Notes under the pieces: model-generated | The model's input: only the letters and a program-made list of their open reading frames with translations | Told to the model about the DNA's origin: nothing | Database searches by the model: none | Source of the DNA: Pseudomonas sp. CROZ-RG-20F-R04-15 | GTDB taxonomy: Bacteria > Pseudomonadota > Gammaproteobacteria > Pseudomonadales > Pseudomonadaceae | Length of the DNA: 64,000 nt | Direction of reading: 5' to 3' | NCBI RefSeq assembly: GCF_022662375.1 | Contig: NZ_JAKNQL010000014.1 | Span: 62,001 to 126,000, forward strand | Part shown: one piece after another, positions 42,980 to 50,895 of the stretch | How positions within the stretch are numbered: position 1 is the first letter of the stretch | How the letters are laid out: each line of letters begins with the position of its first letter | Program-made: the position numbers and the translations under genes

Positions 42980-44069
42980 CGAAACCGCCGAACAACCCGC
43001 GCCCTTGCGCAGCGGCCTGACCACCGGCAGCTGCGCCACCGCCACCAGCCTTGCCGCCGCGCGTCTGTTGCTTGGCGGGCTGTCGGCGGATGCGGTGCAG
43101 ATCGTTTTGCCCAAAGGAAAACAGGTGCAGATGCGTCTGGAGTTCTGTCGTTTGACCGACGACGGCGCCGAGGCCGGGACGATCAAGGATGCCGGTGACG
43201 ATCCCGACGTGACCCACGGCGCGCTGCTCTATTCGCGGGTGCGGCTGCTGAGTGAGCCGGGCATTCGTTTCAATGCCGGCGCAGGCGTTGGCACCGTGAC
43301 GCGGCCGGGGCTGGTGCTGGGTGTCGGCGAACCGGCGATCAATCCGGTGCCGCGCAAGATGATCAGCGATCACCTGACACTGCTCGCTGCCGAAACCGGC
43401 TATGGCGGCGGCTTCGACATCACGGTCAACGTCGAAGGCGGCGAAGCGCTGGCGCTGAAAACCATGAACCCACGGCTGGGCATTCTTGGCGGGCTGTCGA
43501 TCCTCGGCACCAGCGGCATCGTCCGGCCGTTCTCTTGCGCGGCTTACATTGCTTCGATCCACCAAGGCATCGACGTGGCGAAAACCAACGGTTATCTGCA
43601 CATCGCCGCCTGCACCGGTAATGCCAGCGAAGACACCATGCGCCGGGTCTACGATCTGCCGGAAATCGCCCTGATCGAAATGGGCGATTTCGTCGGCGCG
43701 GTGCTCAAGCATTTGCGCAAAGTACCTGTGGATAAACTCAGCCTGTGCGGCGGTTTCGGCAAGATCAGCAAACTGGCGGCCGGGCACATGGACTTGCACT
43801 CGCGGCATTCGAGTATCGACTTGCCGCAACTGGCGGAGTGGGCGGCGGCGATTGGCGCGGACGAAGCGTTGCAGCAAGGCATTCGCGAGGCCAATACCAG
43901 TCAGCAGGCATTGGCGATGGCCAGTGCGGTGGGAATCGCCCTCGGAGATGAAGTCTGTCGACATGCATTGAATTTCGCCCGCGGCGTGGTGCCGGCGCAG
44001 GTCCAGGTCGAGGTGTTTGCGATTGATCGTCAGGGCGGGATTGTCGGGCATGCCGGAGGTTTTGCATGA
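42972..44069 (+). CDS. cbiD: cobalt-precorrin-5B C1-methyltransferase
   Basis: 365 residues from MRDETAEQPAPL; the ATG lies within the last codons of cobL (8-base overlap) with no separate Shine-Dalgarno, so translation is coupled. Motifs are LRSGLTTGSCATATSLAAA, NPVPRKMISDHL, GGLSILGTSGIVRPFS and FGKISKLAAGHMDLHS. In pseudomonads CbiD stands in for CobF of the classical aerobic pathway. Confidence 0.94.
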   Translation: MRDETAEQPAPLRSGLTTGSCATATSLAAARLLLGGLSADAVQIVLPKGKQVQMRLEFCRLTDDGAEAGTIKDAGDDPDVTHGALLYSRVRLLSEPGIRFNAGAGVGTVTRPGLVLGVGEPAINPVPRKMISDHLTLLAAETGYGGGFDITVNVEGGEALALKTMNPRLGILGGLSILGTSGIVRPFSCAAYIASIHQGIDVAKTNGYLHIAACTGNASEDTMRRVYDLPEIALIEMGDFVGAVLKHLRKVPVDKLSLCGGFGKISKLAAGHMDLHSRHSSIDLPQLAEWAAAIGADEALQQGIREANTSQQALAMASAVGIALGDEVCRHALNFARGVVPAQVQVEVFAIDRQGGIVGHAGGFA

Positions 44070-44794
44070 AGCGGACTTTACTGCTCGGCGGCGTCACCGA
44101 AGCGCTGGCGATTGCCCGCACGCTGGGGCCGGAACATATTTATAGCCTGGCAGGTGTTGGCCGGGTGCCGACGGATCTGATCTGTCAGGTGCGGGTGGGT
44201 GGTTACGGTGGCGCTGAAGGACTGGCGCAGTTCATTCGTGACGAAGGCATCGACCTGTTGCTCGATGCCACGCATCCCTATGCCGCACAGATCAGCCAGA
44301 ACGCCGCGACCGCCGCGCAACTGACCGGCATCCCCTGCTGGGCTTTGCGCCGTCCGGCGTGGCAGCCGCAATCCGGTGACGACTGGCGTGAAGTCAGTGA
44401 CTGGGCCGAGCTGATCGCTGCCCTCAAGCCTTTCCGCCGCCCATTGTTCACCCTCGGCCGTGAACCGCTGCAACACCTCGATGAGATCCCTGCCGAACAG
44501 TTCTGGACCCTGCGCGCGCTCGACGTCTACCCCGGCAACGAACGCTGCGAAGTGATCGGCGCACGCGGGCCGTTTCTGCTGGAGGATGAGCGAGCGCTGT
44601 TCGAACGGCGGCAGATCGATGTGTTGATCAGCAAGAACAGCGGCAGCACCGCCACCGAGCCGAAGCTGGAAGTGGCGCGTGAGCGTGGGGTGCCGGTGCT
44701 GGTGTTGAAGCGGCCGGGGTTGCCAGAAGTTGATCGGGAGTTTGCCTCGGTCGACGAAATTCTCATGGCCCTCGCGACCGTTAACCTTATCTAA
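44066..44794 (+). CDS. cobK: precorrin-6A reductase
   Basis: 242 residues; ATG overlaps the cbiD stop (ATGA). It is an NADPH-dependent reductase converting precorrin-6A to 6B. Visible parts are RTLLLGGVTEALAIARTL, GIDLLLDATHPYAAQISQNA, and SKNSGSTATEPKLEVARERGVPV at the C-terminus. It is the last gene of cobL-cbiD-cobK. CobM, needed between CobJ and CbiD, is not in the window. Confidence 0.94.
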   Translation: MKRTLLLGGVTEALAIARTLGPEHIYSLAGVGRVPTDLICQVRVGGYGGAEGLAQFIRDEGIDLLLDATHPYAAQISQNAATAAQLTGIPCWALRRPAWQPQSGDDWREVSDWAELIAALKPFRRPLFTLGREPLQHLDEIPAEQFWTLRALDVYPGNERCEVIGARGPFLLEDERALFERRQIDVLISKNSGSTATEPKLEVARERGVPVLVLKRPGLPEVDREFASVDEILMALATVNLI

Positions 44795-44818
44795 AAATAC
44801 AAGCGCAGTTCTCACACA

Positions 44819-44860
44819 CGCCTTCGCGGGCAAGTCGAATCGTCGCACCGCTGCTCCCAC
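44819..44860. repeat. degenerate REP-like single arm
   Basis: CGCCTTCGCGGGCAAGTCGA ... GCTCCCAC is a longer relative of the REPIN arm; a similar GACGATTCGAC insertion occurs in the arm at 49111. No partner arm was found. Confidence 0.55.
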
Positions 44861-44903
44861 CGGGCTCGCGGGGTAAACAGGCTATGTGGTCGCCACCGAC
44901 CAC

Positions 44904-44992
44904 TGTGGGAGCGAGCCTGCTCGCGAAGACGTCGGCAAAGTCTGCACATCATTGCCTGACCCACCGCTTTCGCGAGCAGGCTCGCTCCCACA
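44904..44992. repeat. REPIN-like inverted doublet 6
   Basis: Inverted arms at 44904-44928 and 44966-44992 with the GTGGGAGCGAGC core, between cobK and the small antidote-like gene. Confidence 0.85.
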
Positions 44993-45070
44993 ATGTCACG
45001 GGCTCGGCCGGATATCTGACTTGAATCCTACAAACGCGCCGGACACTGCCCACAACAACTTAACGAATCA

Positions 45071-45088
45071 CTGACTATCGGCAGTCAG
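45071..45088. promoter_or_regulatory. small inverted repeat upstream of antidote-like gene
   Basis: CTGACT and AGTCAG are perfectly inverted around ATCGGC, 50 bases before the ATG at 45138. It could be an operator; no regulator is shown to bind it. Confidence 0.25.
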
Positions 45089-45137
45089 CGTCCACCTCTA
45101 CGCTCAACGTCTTTGATTCCAAGGGCGCACACATCCA

Positions 45138-45449
45138 ATGTCAGAAAAATTCTCCCGTTTCGACGTCAAGGATTACCTGAAAACACCTGTCGATCTTAGC
45201 GAATACATCAAGGGCTGTGAGATCGAAGACTCGGGCGATGGGCAGCTCAACCGGGTAGCACTTCGAGACGTCAAGCAGACCATTCGTGCACGAATAGAAA
45301 GCGACTCGAATTTCGCCCAGGCAATGCGAATCGAAGCCGCTACACTCATTTATAACGGCGAAATCGAGCTGGGGCGCAGGCTTCTCAAGCTCTTGCAGGA
45401 AGCGCTGCGACACCAAACCGCACGACGCTTTTTTACTTATCGGCCCTGA
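45138..45449 (+). CDS. small protein with HI1420-family antidote-like N-terminus
   Basis: 103 residues. The opening MSEKFSRFDVKDYLKTPVDL is very like the N-terminus of HI1420-family antidote proteins of HigBA-type modules (FD..DYLKT.ED...YL...). The region where these proteins carry a helix-turn-helix (ARGMSQIAR..GLSRE..YKAL) is replaced by TIRARIESDSNFAQAMRIEAATLI, with no recognisable HTH. No toxin gene lies next to it; the neighbours are cobK and the copper cluster. It may be a diverged solitary remnant. AAGGG lies 12 bases before the ATG. Confidence 0.6.
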   Translation: MSEKFSRFDVKDYLKTPVDLSEYIKGCEIEDSGDGQLNRVALRDVKQTIRARIESDSNFAQAMRIEAATLIYNGEIELGRRLLKLLQEALRHQTARRFFTYRP

Positions 45450-45496
45450 TCAGGCTAAATAGCCGCGCCTGATCGCCCACCCAATGGATCTGTCCC

Positions 45497-45895
45497 ATGA
45501 ACCGACACCGGCTGGCAATTGCCTGGATCGCCTGCTTTGCAGTGCTGTTCAACATGCTCGCCATGCCGATGACCGGCGCGATGGCGCAGGCGGCCAGTTC
45601 ACCGGCCGAGCAATTGCTCTGGAGCAGTTTCTGCACCGGCAGCGGGACGAAGATGGTGGCGATCAACATCGGCGCCACCGATCAAAAAGCCCCGACCAAC
45701 GACACTCATTCGAACATGCAGCATTGCTGGTGCTGCTCGGGCTCGGCGCCATTGGTGGCGTTGCCGGGGCATTCGCCGCAGCTGTATTTCGCCCGCTATG
45801 AAAGCAATCGCAGCGTGGCGCCCGCCTTGCTGCAAACACCGACGCCGCGCCAGCAATGGCCGAGTCTCAATCCCCGCGCCTCCCCTCTGGTTTGA
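45497..45895 (+). CDS. DUF2946 protein, copper cluster
   Basis: 132 residues with an N-terminal signal or anchor (about 8-30, IAWIACFAVLFNMLAMPMTG). The NMQHCWCCSG segment (Cys-Trp-Cys-Cys) and preceding His are typical of DUF2946, a family found beside PCu(A)C chaperones and copper TonB receptors. Likely periplasmic or membrane bound and copper related by context; function unproven. First of the five-gene copper cluster. Confidence 0.8.
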   Translation: MNRHRLAIAWIACFAVLFNMLAMPMTGAMAQAASSPAEQLLWSSFCTGSGTKMVAINIGATDQKAPTNDTHSNMQHCWCCSGSAPLVALPGHSPQLYFARYESNRSVAPALLQTPTPRQQWPSLNPRASPLV

Positions 45896-45943
45896 TTTGT
45901 TCGCGCAATTGACCTGCGTTTCAAATCGTTCTGGAGAACTGCC

Positions 45944-46423
45944 ATGTTGAACAAACTCATCGTCGTCGCTGCGCTGCTGTTGCCGGCGTGCTTTGCCCAT
46001 GCTCACGAATACAAGGCCGGCGAGCTGGAAATCGCTCATCCGTGGTCGCAAGAGCTGCCGCCGAATGCGCCCACCGTTGCCGCCTACTTCGTCATTCACA
46101 ACGCAGGCAAGACGGACGACCGCCTGCTCAGCGTCGACTCGCCCATCGCCCCCGAAGCGCAATTGCACGAGCACGTGATGCAGGGCGATCTGATGAAGAT
46201 GCAGCAAGTGCCGAGCGTGGAAATTCCCGCTGGCGGCAACGTGACCTTCGCACCGATGGCCTATCACGTAATGCTGCTCAACCCGAGCGATCGCAGCCTA
46301 CTCAGCGACGGCAAACGCTTCCCGCTGACGATGCATTTCGAGAAGGCCGGTGACGTCACCGTCGAAGTCTCGGTGCAGAAGAAACCGCCGGAAACCACGC
46401 AGGCCCACGCGCACGCTCAGTAA
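45944..46423 (+). CDS. PCu(A)C family periplasmic copper chaperone
   Basis: 159 residues. A signal peptide (about 1-20, LIVVAALLLPACFAHA) precedes the cupredoxin-like domain. The copper motif H-x-M type is visible: HEHVMQGDLMKMQQV (His, Met) and, about 22 residues on, APMAYHVMLL (His-x-Met). These proteins hold Cu(I) in the periplasm and can deliver it to cytochrome oxidase. The tail is His-rich (AHAHAQ). It lies between two DUF2946 genes. Confidence 0.92.
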   Translation: MLNKLIVVAALLLPACFAHAHEYKAGELEIAHPWSQELPPNAPTVAAYFVIHNAGKTDDRLLSVDSPIAPEAQLHEHVMQGDLMKMQQVPSVEIPAGGNVTFAPMAYHVMLLNPSDRSLLSDGKRFPLTMHFEKAGDVTVEVSVQKKPPETTQAHAHAQ

Positions 46424-46444
46424 GCCCTCCGGCAGACTCCGCCC

Positions 46445-46891
46445 ATGCGCCCGCTGAGCGCCAGGCCGCCACTGCAACGCCGTCAGACTCAACACCTGAC
46501 TCGCGGCAGCTGGATCGCCCTGTTCGCCATGTTGATGATTTTCATCGGCCCACTGATTTCTCAGTCGATGCCGATGGATCAACACGCCTCGACTTCGATG
46601 CCGATGAGCATGGACATGTCGATGGACATGCCGGGCATGGATCACAGCGGCCATGATGCAAAACCCAGCGCCGAACACTGTCCGCCGCAATCCTCGCACC
46701 ACGTGCTGTGGGAAAAGTGCGGCTATTGCAGCCTGCTGTTCAACTGCCCGGCGCTGACCGGAGCCGGCGATTTTGTCGCCTTCAATATCCCGCCGCTGAA
46801 CACCTTCACCCCGCCCTCCCCGCGCCTGGGCCACGCCCGGCAACCCTTCTTCCCCGGAGCCCGCAGTCGCGCCCCGCCCATCGCAGCGTAA
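46445..46891 (+). CDS. DUF2946 protein with Met/His-rich segment
   Basis: 148 residues. A hydrophobic N-terminal helix (about 22-40, WIALFAMLMIFIGPLISQ) is followed by a Met/His/Asp-rich stretch (SMPMSMDMSMDMPGMDHSGH, about 50-70) that resembles copper-binding segments of CopB/PcoE-type proteins, then the CGYCSLLFNCPAL cysteine cluster of DUF2946. Co-directional with the PCu(A)C chaperone (21 bases) and the TonB receptor. Confidence 0.8.
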   Translation: MRPLSARPPLQRRQTQHLTRGSWIALFAMLMIFIGPLISQSMPMDQHASTSMPMSMDMSMDMPGMDHSGHDAKPSAEHCPPQSSHHVLWEKCGYCSLLFNCPALTGAGDFVAFNIPPLNTFTPPSPRLGHARQPFFPGARSRAPPIAA

Positions 46892-46975
46892 ACACGCACC
46901 TTTGATTGCACACGGTTGAGAAGACAGCTTCAGGCTGCCGGCCGTGTCGTTTACGACTGTTTGATGGAAATTGTC

Positions 46976-49096
46976 ATGTCCAGGTTTGCTGCTGTTCCAC
47001 GCTCGGGCTGTGCCCCGGCATCCTTCGCTTTGAACGAATCGCGGATTCGTTTCAGGCACGCTACCGCCGTCCTTTGCGGCGTATTGCTGTCCCCGCAGGT
47101 GCTAGCCGATGATCACACCGCGCACAACGAAGAACTCAGCCCGACGGTGATTACTGCAATCGCCCCGAGTTCACCGCTGACCATCGTCACCAACCCCAAG
47201 GACCCGCGCCAACCAGTGCCGGCCAGTGACGGCGGCGATTATCTGAAAACCATTCCCGGTTTCGCCCTGGTGCGCAATGGCGGCACCAACGGCGATCCGG
47301 TACTGCGCGGGATGTTCGGTTCGCGCCTGAATATCCTCACTAACGGCAGCATGATGCTCGGTGCCTGCCCGGGCCGAATGGATGCGCCGACCTCGTATAT
47401 CTCACCGGAAACCTACGACAAACTGACGGTGATCAAAGGCCCGCAAACCGTGCTTTGGGGCCCGGGCGCGTCGGCGGGTACGGTGTTGTTTGACCGTGAA
47501 CCGGAGAGGTTCGGCGAACTCGGCACACGGGTAAACGCAAGCATCCTTGCCGGCTCTCACGGACGCTTCGACAAGGTCGTCGATGCCGCTGCTGGCGGAC
47601 CGTTGGGCTACGTGCGGGTAATCGGCAACACCGCGCATTCCGACGATTACCGCGACGGCGACAACGACATCGTCGCCTCGCGTTACGACAAGTGGAACGG
47701 TGACATCGCGGTCGGCTGGACGCCGGACGCCGACACCCTGATCGAACTCACCGCCGGCAAGGGCGACGGTGAAGCACGCTACGCCGGACGCGGCATGGAC
47801 GGTTCGCAGTTCTTGCGTGAAAGCCTCGGCCTGCGTTTCGAAAAATCCAACATCACCGACGTGCTGGAGAAACTCGAAGCACAGGTCTACTACAACTACG
47901 CCGACCACGTGATGGACAACTACACCCTGCGCACGCCGTCCGGCACCGGCATGATGTCGGGGCCTATGGCGTCCAACGTCGACCGCCGCACCCTCGGCGC
48001 ACGGATCAAGGCCACCTGGCGCTGGGCTGATATTCAACTGATCACCGGCCTCGATGCGCAGACCAACGAACACCGTCAGCGCAGCGGCATGGGCATCGAC
48101 ACCTACAAGGATCAGCCGTACAGCAAGGACGCCGATTTCCATAACTACGGCGTGTTCAGCGAGATGACCTGGTACGCCGCCGACCGCGACCGGCTGATCA
48201 GCGGTGCCCGGGTCGACCGTGCCTCGGCCAAGGATTACCGGCAGACCACTGGCTCGGGAATGATGACTCGCCCGAACCCGACCGCCGACGACACCCGCGC
48301 CGATACCCTGCCGAGTGGTTTCATCCGCTACGAGCATGATCTTGCCGACAGCCCGACCACGCTCTATGCAGGTTTGGGCCACGCGCAACGCTTCCCGGAT
48401 TACTGGGAGCTGTTTTCGCCCAAGTCCGGCCCGGCCGGATCGGTCAATGCGTTCGATTCGATCAAACCGGAAAAGACCACCCAGTTCGACTTCGGCGTGA
48501 ACTACAAGAGCGCCGACCTCGAAGCCTGGGCCTCGGGTTATGTCGGCGTGGTACGCGACTACATCCTCTTCGACTACACCCCGGCAATGATGGGCATGAG
48601 CACCTCGCGCGCCGAGAACATCGACGCGCGAATCATGGGCGGTGAGCTCGGTGCCGCCTACAGACTCACCGACCACTGGAAAGCCGATGCGACCCTGGCC
48701 TACGCCTGGGGCAAGAACAGCAGTGACGGCAAGGCTCTGCCGCAGATGCCGCCGCTGGATGCACGCTTCGGTCTGACCTATACCGAAGATAACTGGAGCG
48801 CCGGCGCACTGTGGAGGGTGGTTGCCGCGCAAAACCGTATCGACCAGAACAAGGGCAACGTGGTCGGCAAGGATTACGACAAGAGTTCGGGCTTCGGCGT
48901 GTTCTCGCTAAACGGTGCCTATCGGATCAACAAGCACTGGAAGGTCAGCAGCGGCGTCGACAACCTGTTCGGCAAGGCTTACGCCGAACACCTGAACCTG
49001 GCGGGCAACGCCGGGTTCGGCTACCCGGCCAACGACCCGCAAGCGATCAATGAGCCGGGGCGCACGCTCTGGACCAAGGTCGACATGAGTTTCTAA
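46976..49096 (+). CDS. TonB-dependent copper receptor, OprC-like
   Basis: 706 residues from MSRFAAVPRS; an ATG four codons earlier is possible. A signal segment (about 40-50, VLCGVLLSPQVLA) precedes the plug domain: GGDYLKTIPGFALVRNGGTN, DPVLRGMFGSRLNILTNG, MMLGACPGRMDAPTSYISPE and IKGPQTVLWGPGASAGTVLF. The MLGACPGRMDAP motif with Cys and Met is distinctive of the OprC/NosA copper receptor family. The C-terminus ends in an aromatic (TKVDMSF), as for outer-membrane barrels. It takes up copper across the outer membrane in an energy-dependent way. Confidence 0.92.
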   Translation: MSRFAAVPRSGCAPASFALNESRIRFRHATAVLCGVLLSPQVLADDHTAHNEELSPTVITAIAPSSPLTIVTNPKDPRQPVPASDGGDYLKTIPGFALVRNGGTNGDPVLRGMFGSRLNILTNGSMMLGACPGRMDAPTSYISPETYDKLTVIKGPQTVLWGPGASAGTVLFDREPERFGELGTRVNASILAGSHGRFDKVVDAAAGGPLGYVRVIGNTAHSDDYRDGDNDIVASRYDKWNGDIAVGWTPDADTLIELTAGKGDGEARYAGRGMDGSQFLRESLGLRFEKSNITDVLEKLEAQVYYNYADHVMDNYTLRTPSGTGMMSGPMASNVDRRTLGARIKATWRWADIQLITGLDAQTNEHRQRSGMGIDTYKDQPYSKDADFHNYGVFSEMTWYAADRDRLISGARVDRASAKDYRQTTGSGMMTRPNPTADDTRADTLPSGFIRYEHDLADSPTTLYAGLGHAQRFPDYWELFSPKSGPAGSVNAFDSIKPEKTTQFDFGVNYKSADLEAWASGYVGVVRDYILFDYTPAMMGMSTSRAENIDARIMGGELGAAYRLTDHWKADATLAYAWGKNSSDGKALPQMPPLDARFGLTYTEDNWSAGALWRVVAAQNRIDQNKGNVVGKDYDKSSGFGVFSLNGAYRINKHWKVSSGVDNLFGKAYAEHLNLAGNAGFGYPANDPQAINEPGRTLWTKVDMSF

Positions 49097-49110
49097 CACC
49101 CACCCACCCA

Positions 49111-49215
49111 TGTGGGAGCGACGGTGCGACGATTCGACCTGCTCGCGAAGGGGACGGCACATCCAACGTTGATGTCGTCTGGCACGACGCCTTCGCGAGC
49201 AGGCTCGCTCCCACA
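49111..49215. repeat. REPIN-like inverted doublet 7 (longer left arm)
   Basis: The left arm (from 49111) contains an extra ACGGTGCGACGATTCGAC insertion between GTGGGAGCG and CTGCTCGCG; the right arm ends at 49215 in the standard form. It lies between the copper receptor and the PepSY gene. Confidence 0.75.
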
Positions 49216-49261
49216 AGGTTGCAGAACAACTAAAAGATCCAAGCCAAGCGGAGCACACGTG

Positions 49262-50641
49262 ATGAAACAGCCCAAACCGAATTTCTACAACCTGGCCTGG
49301 CGTTGGCATTTTTACGCCGGCCTGTTCGTCGCCCCGTTCATGGTGATGCTGGCCCTGACCGGCATCATTTACCTGTTCAAACCGCAGCTCGATTCACTGA
49401 TGTACAGCAGCCTGCTCAACGTCCCCGCCGGTCATCACACCGTCTCGGCCGATGACTTGCTGCAACGAGTAAAAAGCGCTTATCCACAAGGCCAGGTCAG
49501 CCAATACCTGCCACCGGTCAACGCCGAACGCAGCGCGCAGTTTGTCGTCAAGAACGCAGGTCACGAACTCAACGTATTCATCGACCCGTACCACGGCGAC
49601 ATCCTTGGCGAACAGGATGCCAAGCAAAACCTGCAAGCCATCGCCCGCGCCATTCACGGCGAATTGATGATCGGCACCGTCGGTGATCGCCTCATCGAAA
49701 TGGCTGCCGGTTGGGGTGTGGTGCTGGTGGTGTCGGGGCTTTTCCTGTGGTGGCCGCGCGGTCAGGCAGCGGGCATTCTGTGGCCACGGCTGAACATTCG
49801 CGGTCGTGTACTGTGGCGTGATCTGCACGCGGTTACCGGGTTCTGGGGCGCGACCTTGCTGTTGGTGATGCTGCTCAGCGGCATGACCTGGACCGGTTTC
49901 TGGGGCAAGCAATATGCGCAAGTGTGGAACGTGTTCCCGGCCGCGATGTGGGACAACGTACCGACCTCCGACGTCGAGGCCCGCAGCCTCAACAGCGCCA
50001 CGCGTCAGACCGTGCCCTGGGCGATGGAAAACACGCCGATGCCAATGTCCGGCGACCACGCCGAACACATGGCCCACGGCGGCGCCAACGCTGGCCCCGC
50101 AGCACCTGCCATCAGCCTGCAAGACGTGCAAAACATCGCCACCCAGCGCAAGGTCGAACCGGGCTACAGCATCACCCTGCCGACCACCGCCACGGGTGTA
50201 TTCACCATCGCCGTGTTCGCCGATGACCCGCGCAACGACGCGACCCTGCATGTCGATCAGTACACCGGCAAGGTCCTCGCCGATGTCCGCTTCGAACAAT
50301 ACGGCAGCGTTGCCCGCGCCACGGAAATCGGCGTGATGCTCCACGAAGGCAAAATGTTCGGCACCTTCAACCAGATTGTCGTCCTGCTGATCTGCCTGAT
50401 GATTCTGCTCAGCGCCGTCAGCGGCGTGGTGATCTGGTGGAAGCGCCGGCCACAGGGAAAATTCGGCGTACCACCGCTGCGCCATGACCTGCCGAAATGG
50501 AAAACCGGCGTGGTGATCATGCTGGCGCTGGCGGTGGTGTTCCCGCTGGTGGGGGCTTCGCTGGTGGTGGCGTGGTTGCTGGATCGATTGCTGCTGTCGC
50601 GGATGAACCGGCACACCGAGTCTGCCTCGACTTCATCCTGA
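49262..50641 (+). CDS. PepSY-associated transmembrane protein, copper cluster
   Basis: 459 residues from MKQPKPNFYNLAWRWHFYAG. Four predicted membrane helices: about 18-40, 140-160 (AAGWGVVLVVSGLFLWWP), 190-212 and 365-395, plus one near 420-440. PepSY periplasmic modules lie between. The family acts beside TonB metal receptors, probably as a metal or flavin reductase. A Met/His stretch (TPMPMSGDHAEHMAHGG, about 258-274) suggests copper handling, in keeping with the neighbouring OprC-like receptor. A terminator follows. Confidence 0.85.
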   Translation: MKQPKPNFYNLAWRWHFYAGLFVAPFMVMLALTGIIYLFKPQLDSLMYSSLLNVPAGHHTVSADDLLQRVKSAYPQGQVSQYLPPVNAERSAQFVVKNAGHELNVFIDPYHGDILGEQDAKQNLQAIARAIHGELMIGTVGDRLIEMAAGWGVVLVVSGLFLWWPRGQAAGILWPRLNIRGRVLWRDLHAVTGFWGATLLLVMLLSGMTWTGFWGKQYAQVWNVFPAAMWDNVPTSDVEARSLNSATRQTVPWAMENTPMPMSGDHAEHMAHGGANAGPAAPAISLQDVQNIATQRKVEPGYSITLPTTATGVFTIAVFADDPRNDATLHVDQYTGKVLADVRFEQYGSVARATEIGVMLHEGKMFGTFNQIVVLLICLMILLSAVSGVVIWWKRRPQGKFGVPPLRHDLPKWKTGVVIMLALAVVFPLVGASLVVAWLLDRLLLSRMNRHTESASTSS

Positions 50642-50666
50642 AACCGCACCCGAGGTTTTCAACGCC

Positions 50667-50701
50667 AATCCCGTGCAGGCTCCCCTGCACGGGATTTTTT
50701 T
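50667..50701 (+). terminator. rho-independent terminator after the copper cluster
   Basis: AATCCCGTGCAGG (50667-50679) and its perfect inverse (50684-50696) form a 13-bp stem with a four-base loop, followed by T6 or more. It lies 25 bases after the PepSY gene stop. Confidence 0.92.
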
Positions 50702-50725
50702 GCGCCCCAATCTGGCGCGGCTGCC

Positions 50726-50761
50726 TGCACCAATGCCTCATGCGCGTCCCTTCATGGTGCA
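50726..50761 (+). promoter_or_regulatory. candidate NtrC half-sites upstream of urtA
   Basis: TGCACCA (50726-50732) and TGGTGCA (50755-50761) are the two halves of the NtrC consensus (TGCACYA-N5-TGGTGCA) but 22 bases apart rather than 5. They lie 54-90 bases upstream of the -24 element, the usual distance for an enhancer. Partner halves within 5 bases are weak. Confidence 0.45.
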
Positions 50762-50814
50762 GCGCTCGGCAGCGCAAGCGCTCTAACACGACATTTTCTT
50801 GCCAAAACCCGACC

Positions 50815-50830
50815 GGGCACAGCCCTTGCA
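50815..50830 (+). promoter_or_regulatory. sigma-54 promoter of urtA
   Basis: GGGCAC-N5-TTGCA (50815-50830) matches the -24/-12 consensus TGGCAC-N5-TTGCW, with GG and GC exactly ten bases apart. It is 66 bases before the urtA ATG, so transcription should start near 50842. It fits nitrogen-limitation control (RpoN, NtrC) of urea use. Confidence 0.75.
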
Positions 50831-50895
50831 AAACACCCTTCAGTCGTCCGCATCTGCCAACCAAAAAAACTTCAAACGTTCATGGAGATCGCACA

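Larger units (their letters stand above)
44795..45137. other. 343-base gap after cobK holding REP elements and an inverted repeat
   Basis: It contains one degenerate REP-like half (44819-44860), REPIN-like doublet 6 (44904-44992) and, near the end, CTGACT-ATCGGC-AGTCAG (45071-45088). No extra gene was seen. Confidence 0.6.
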
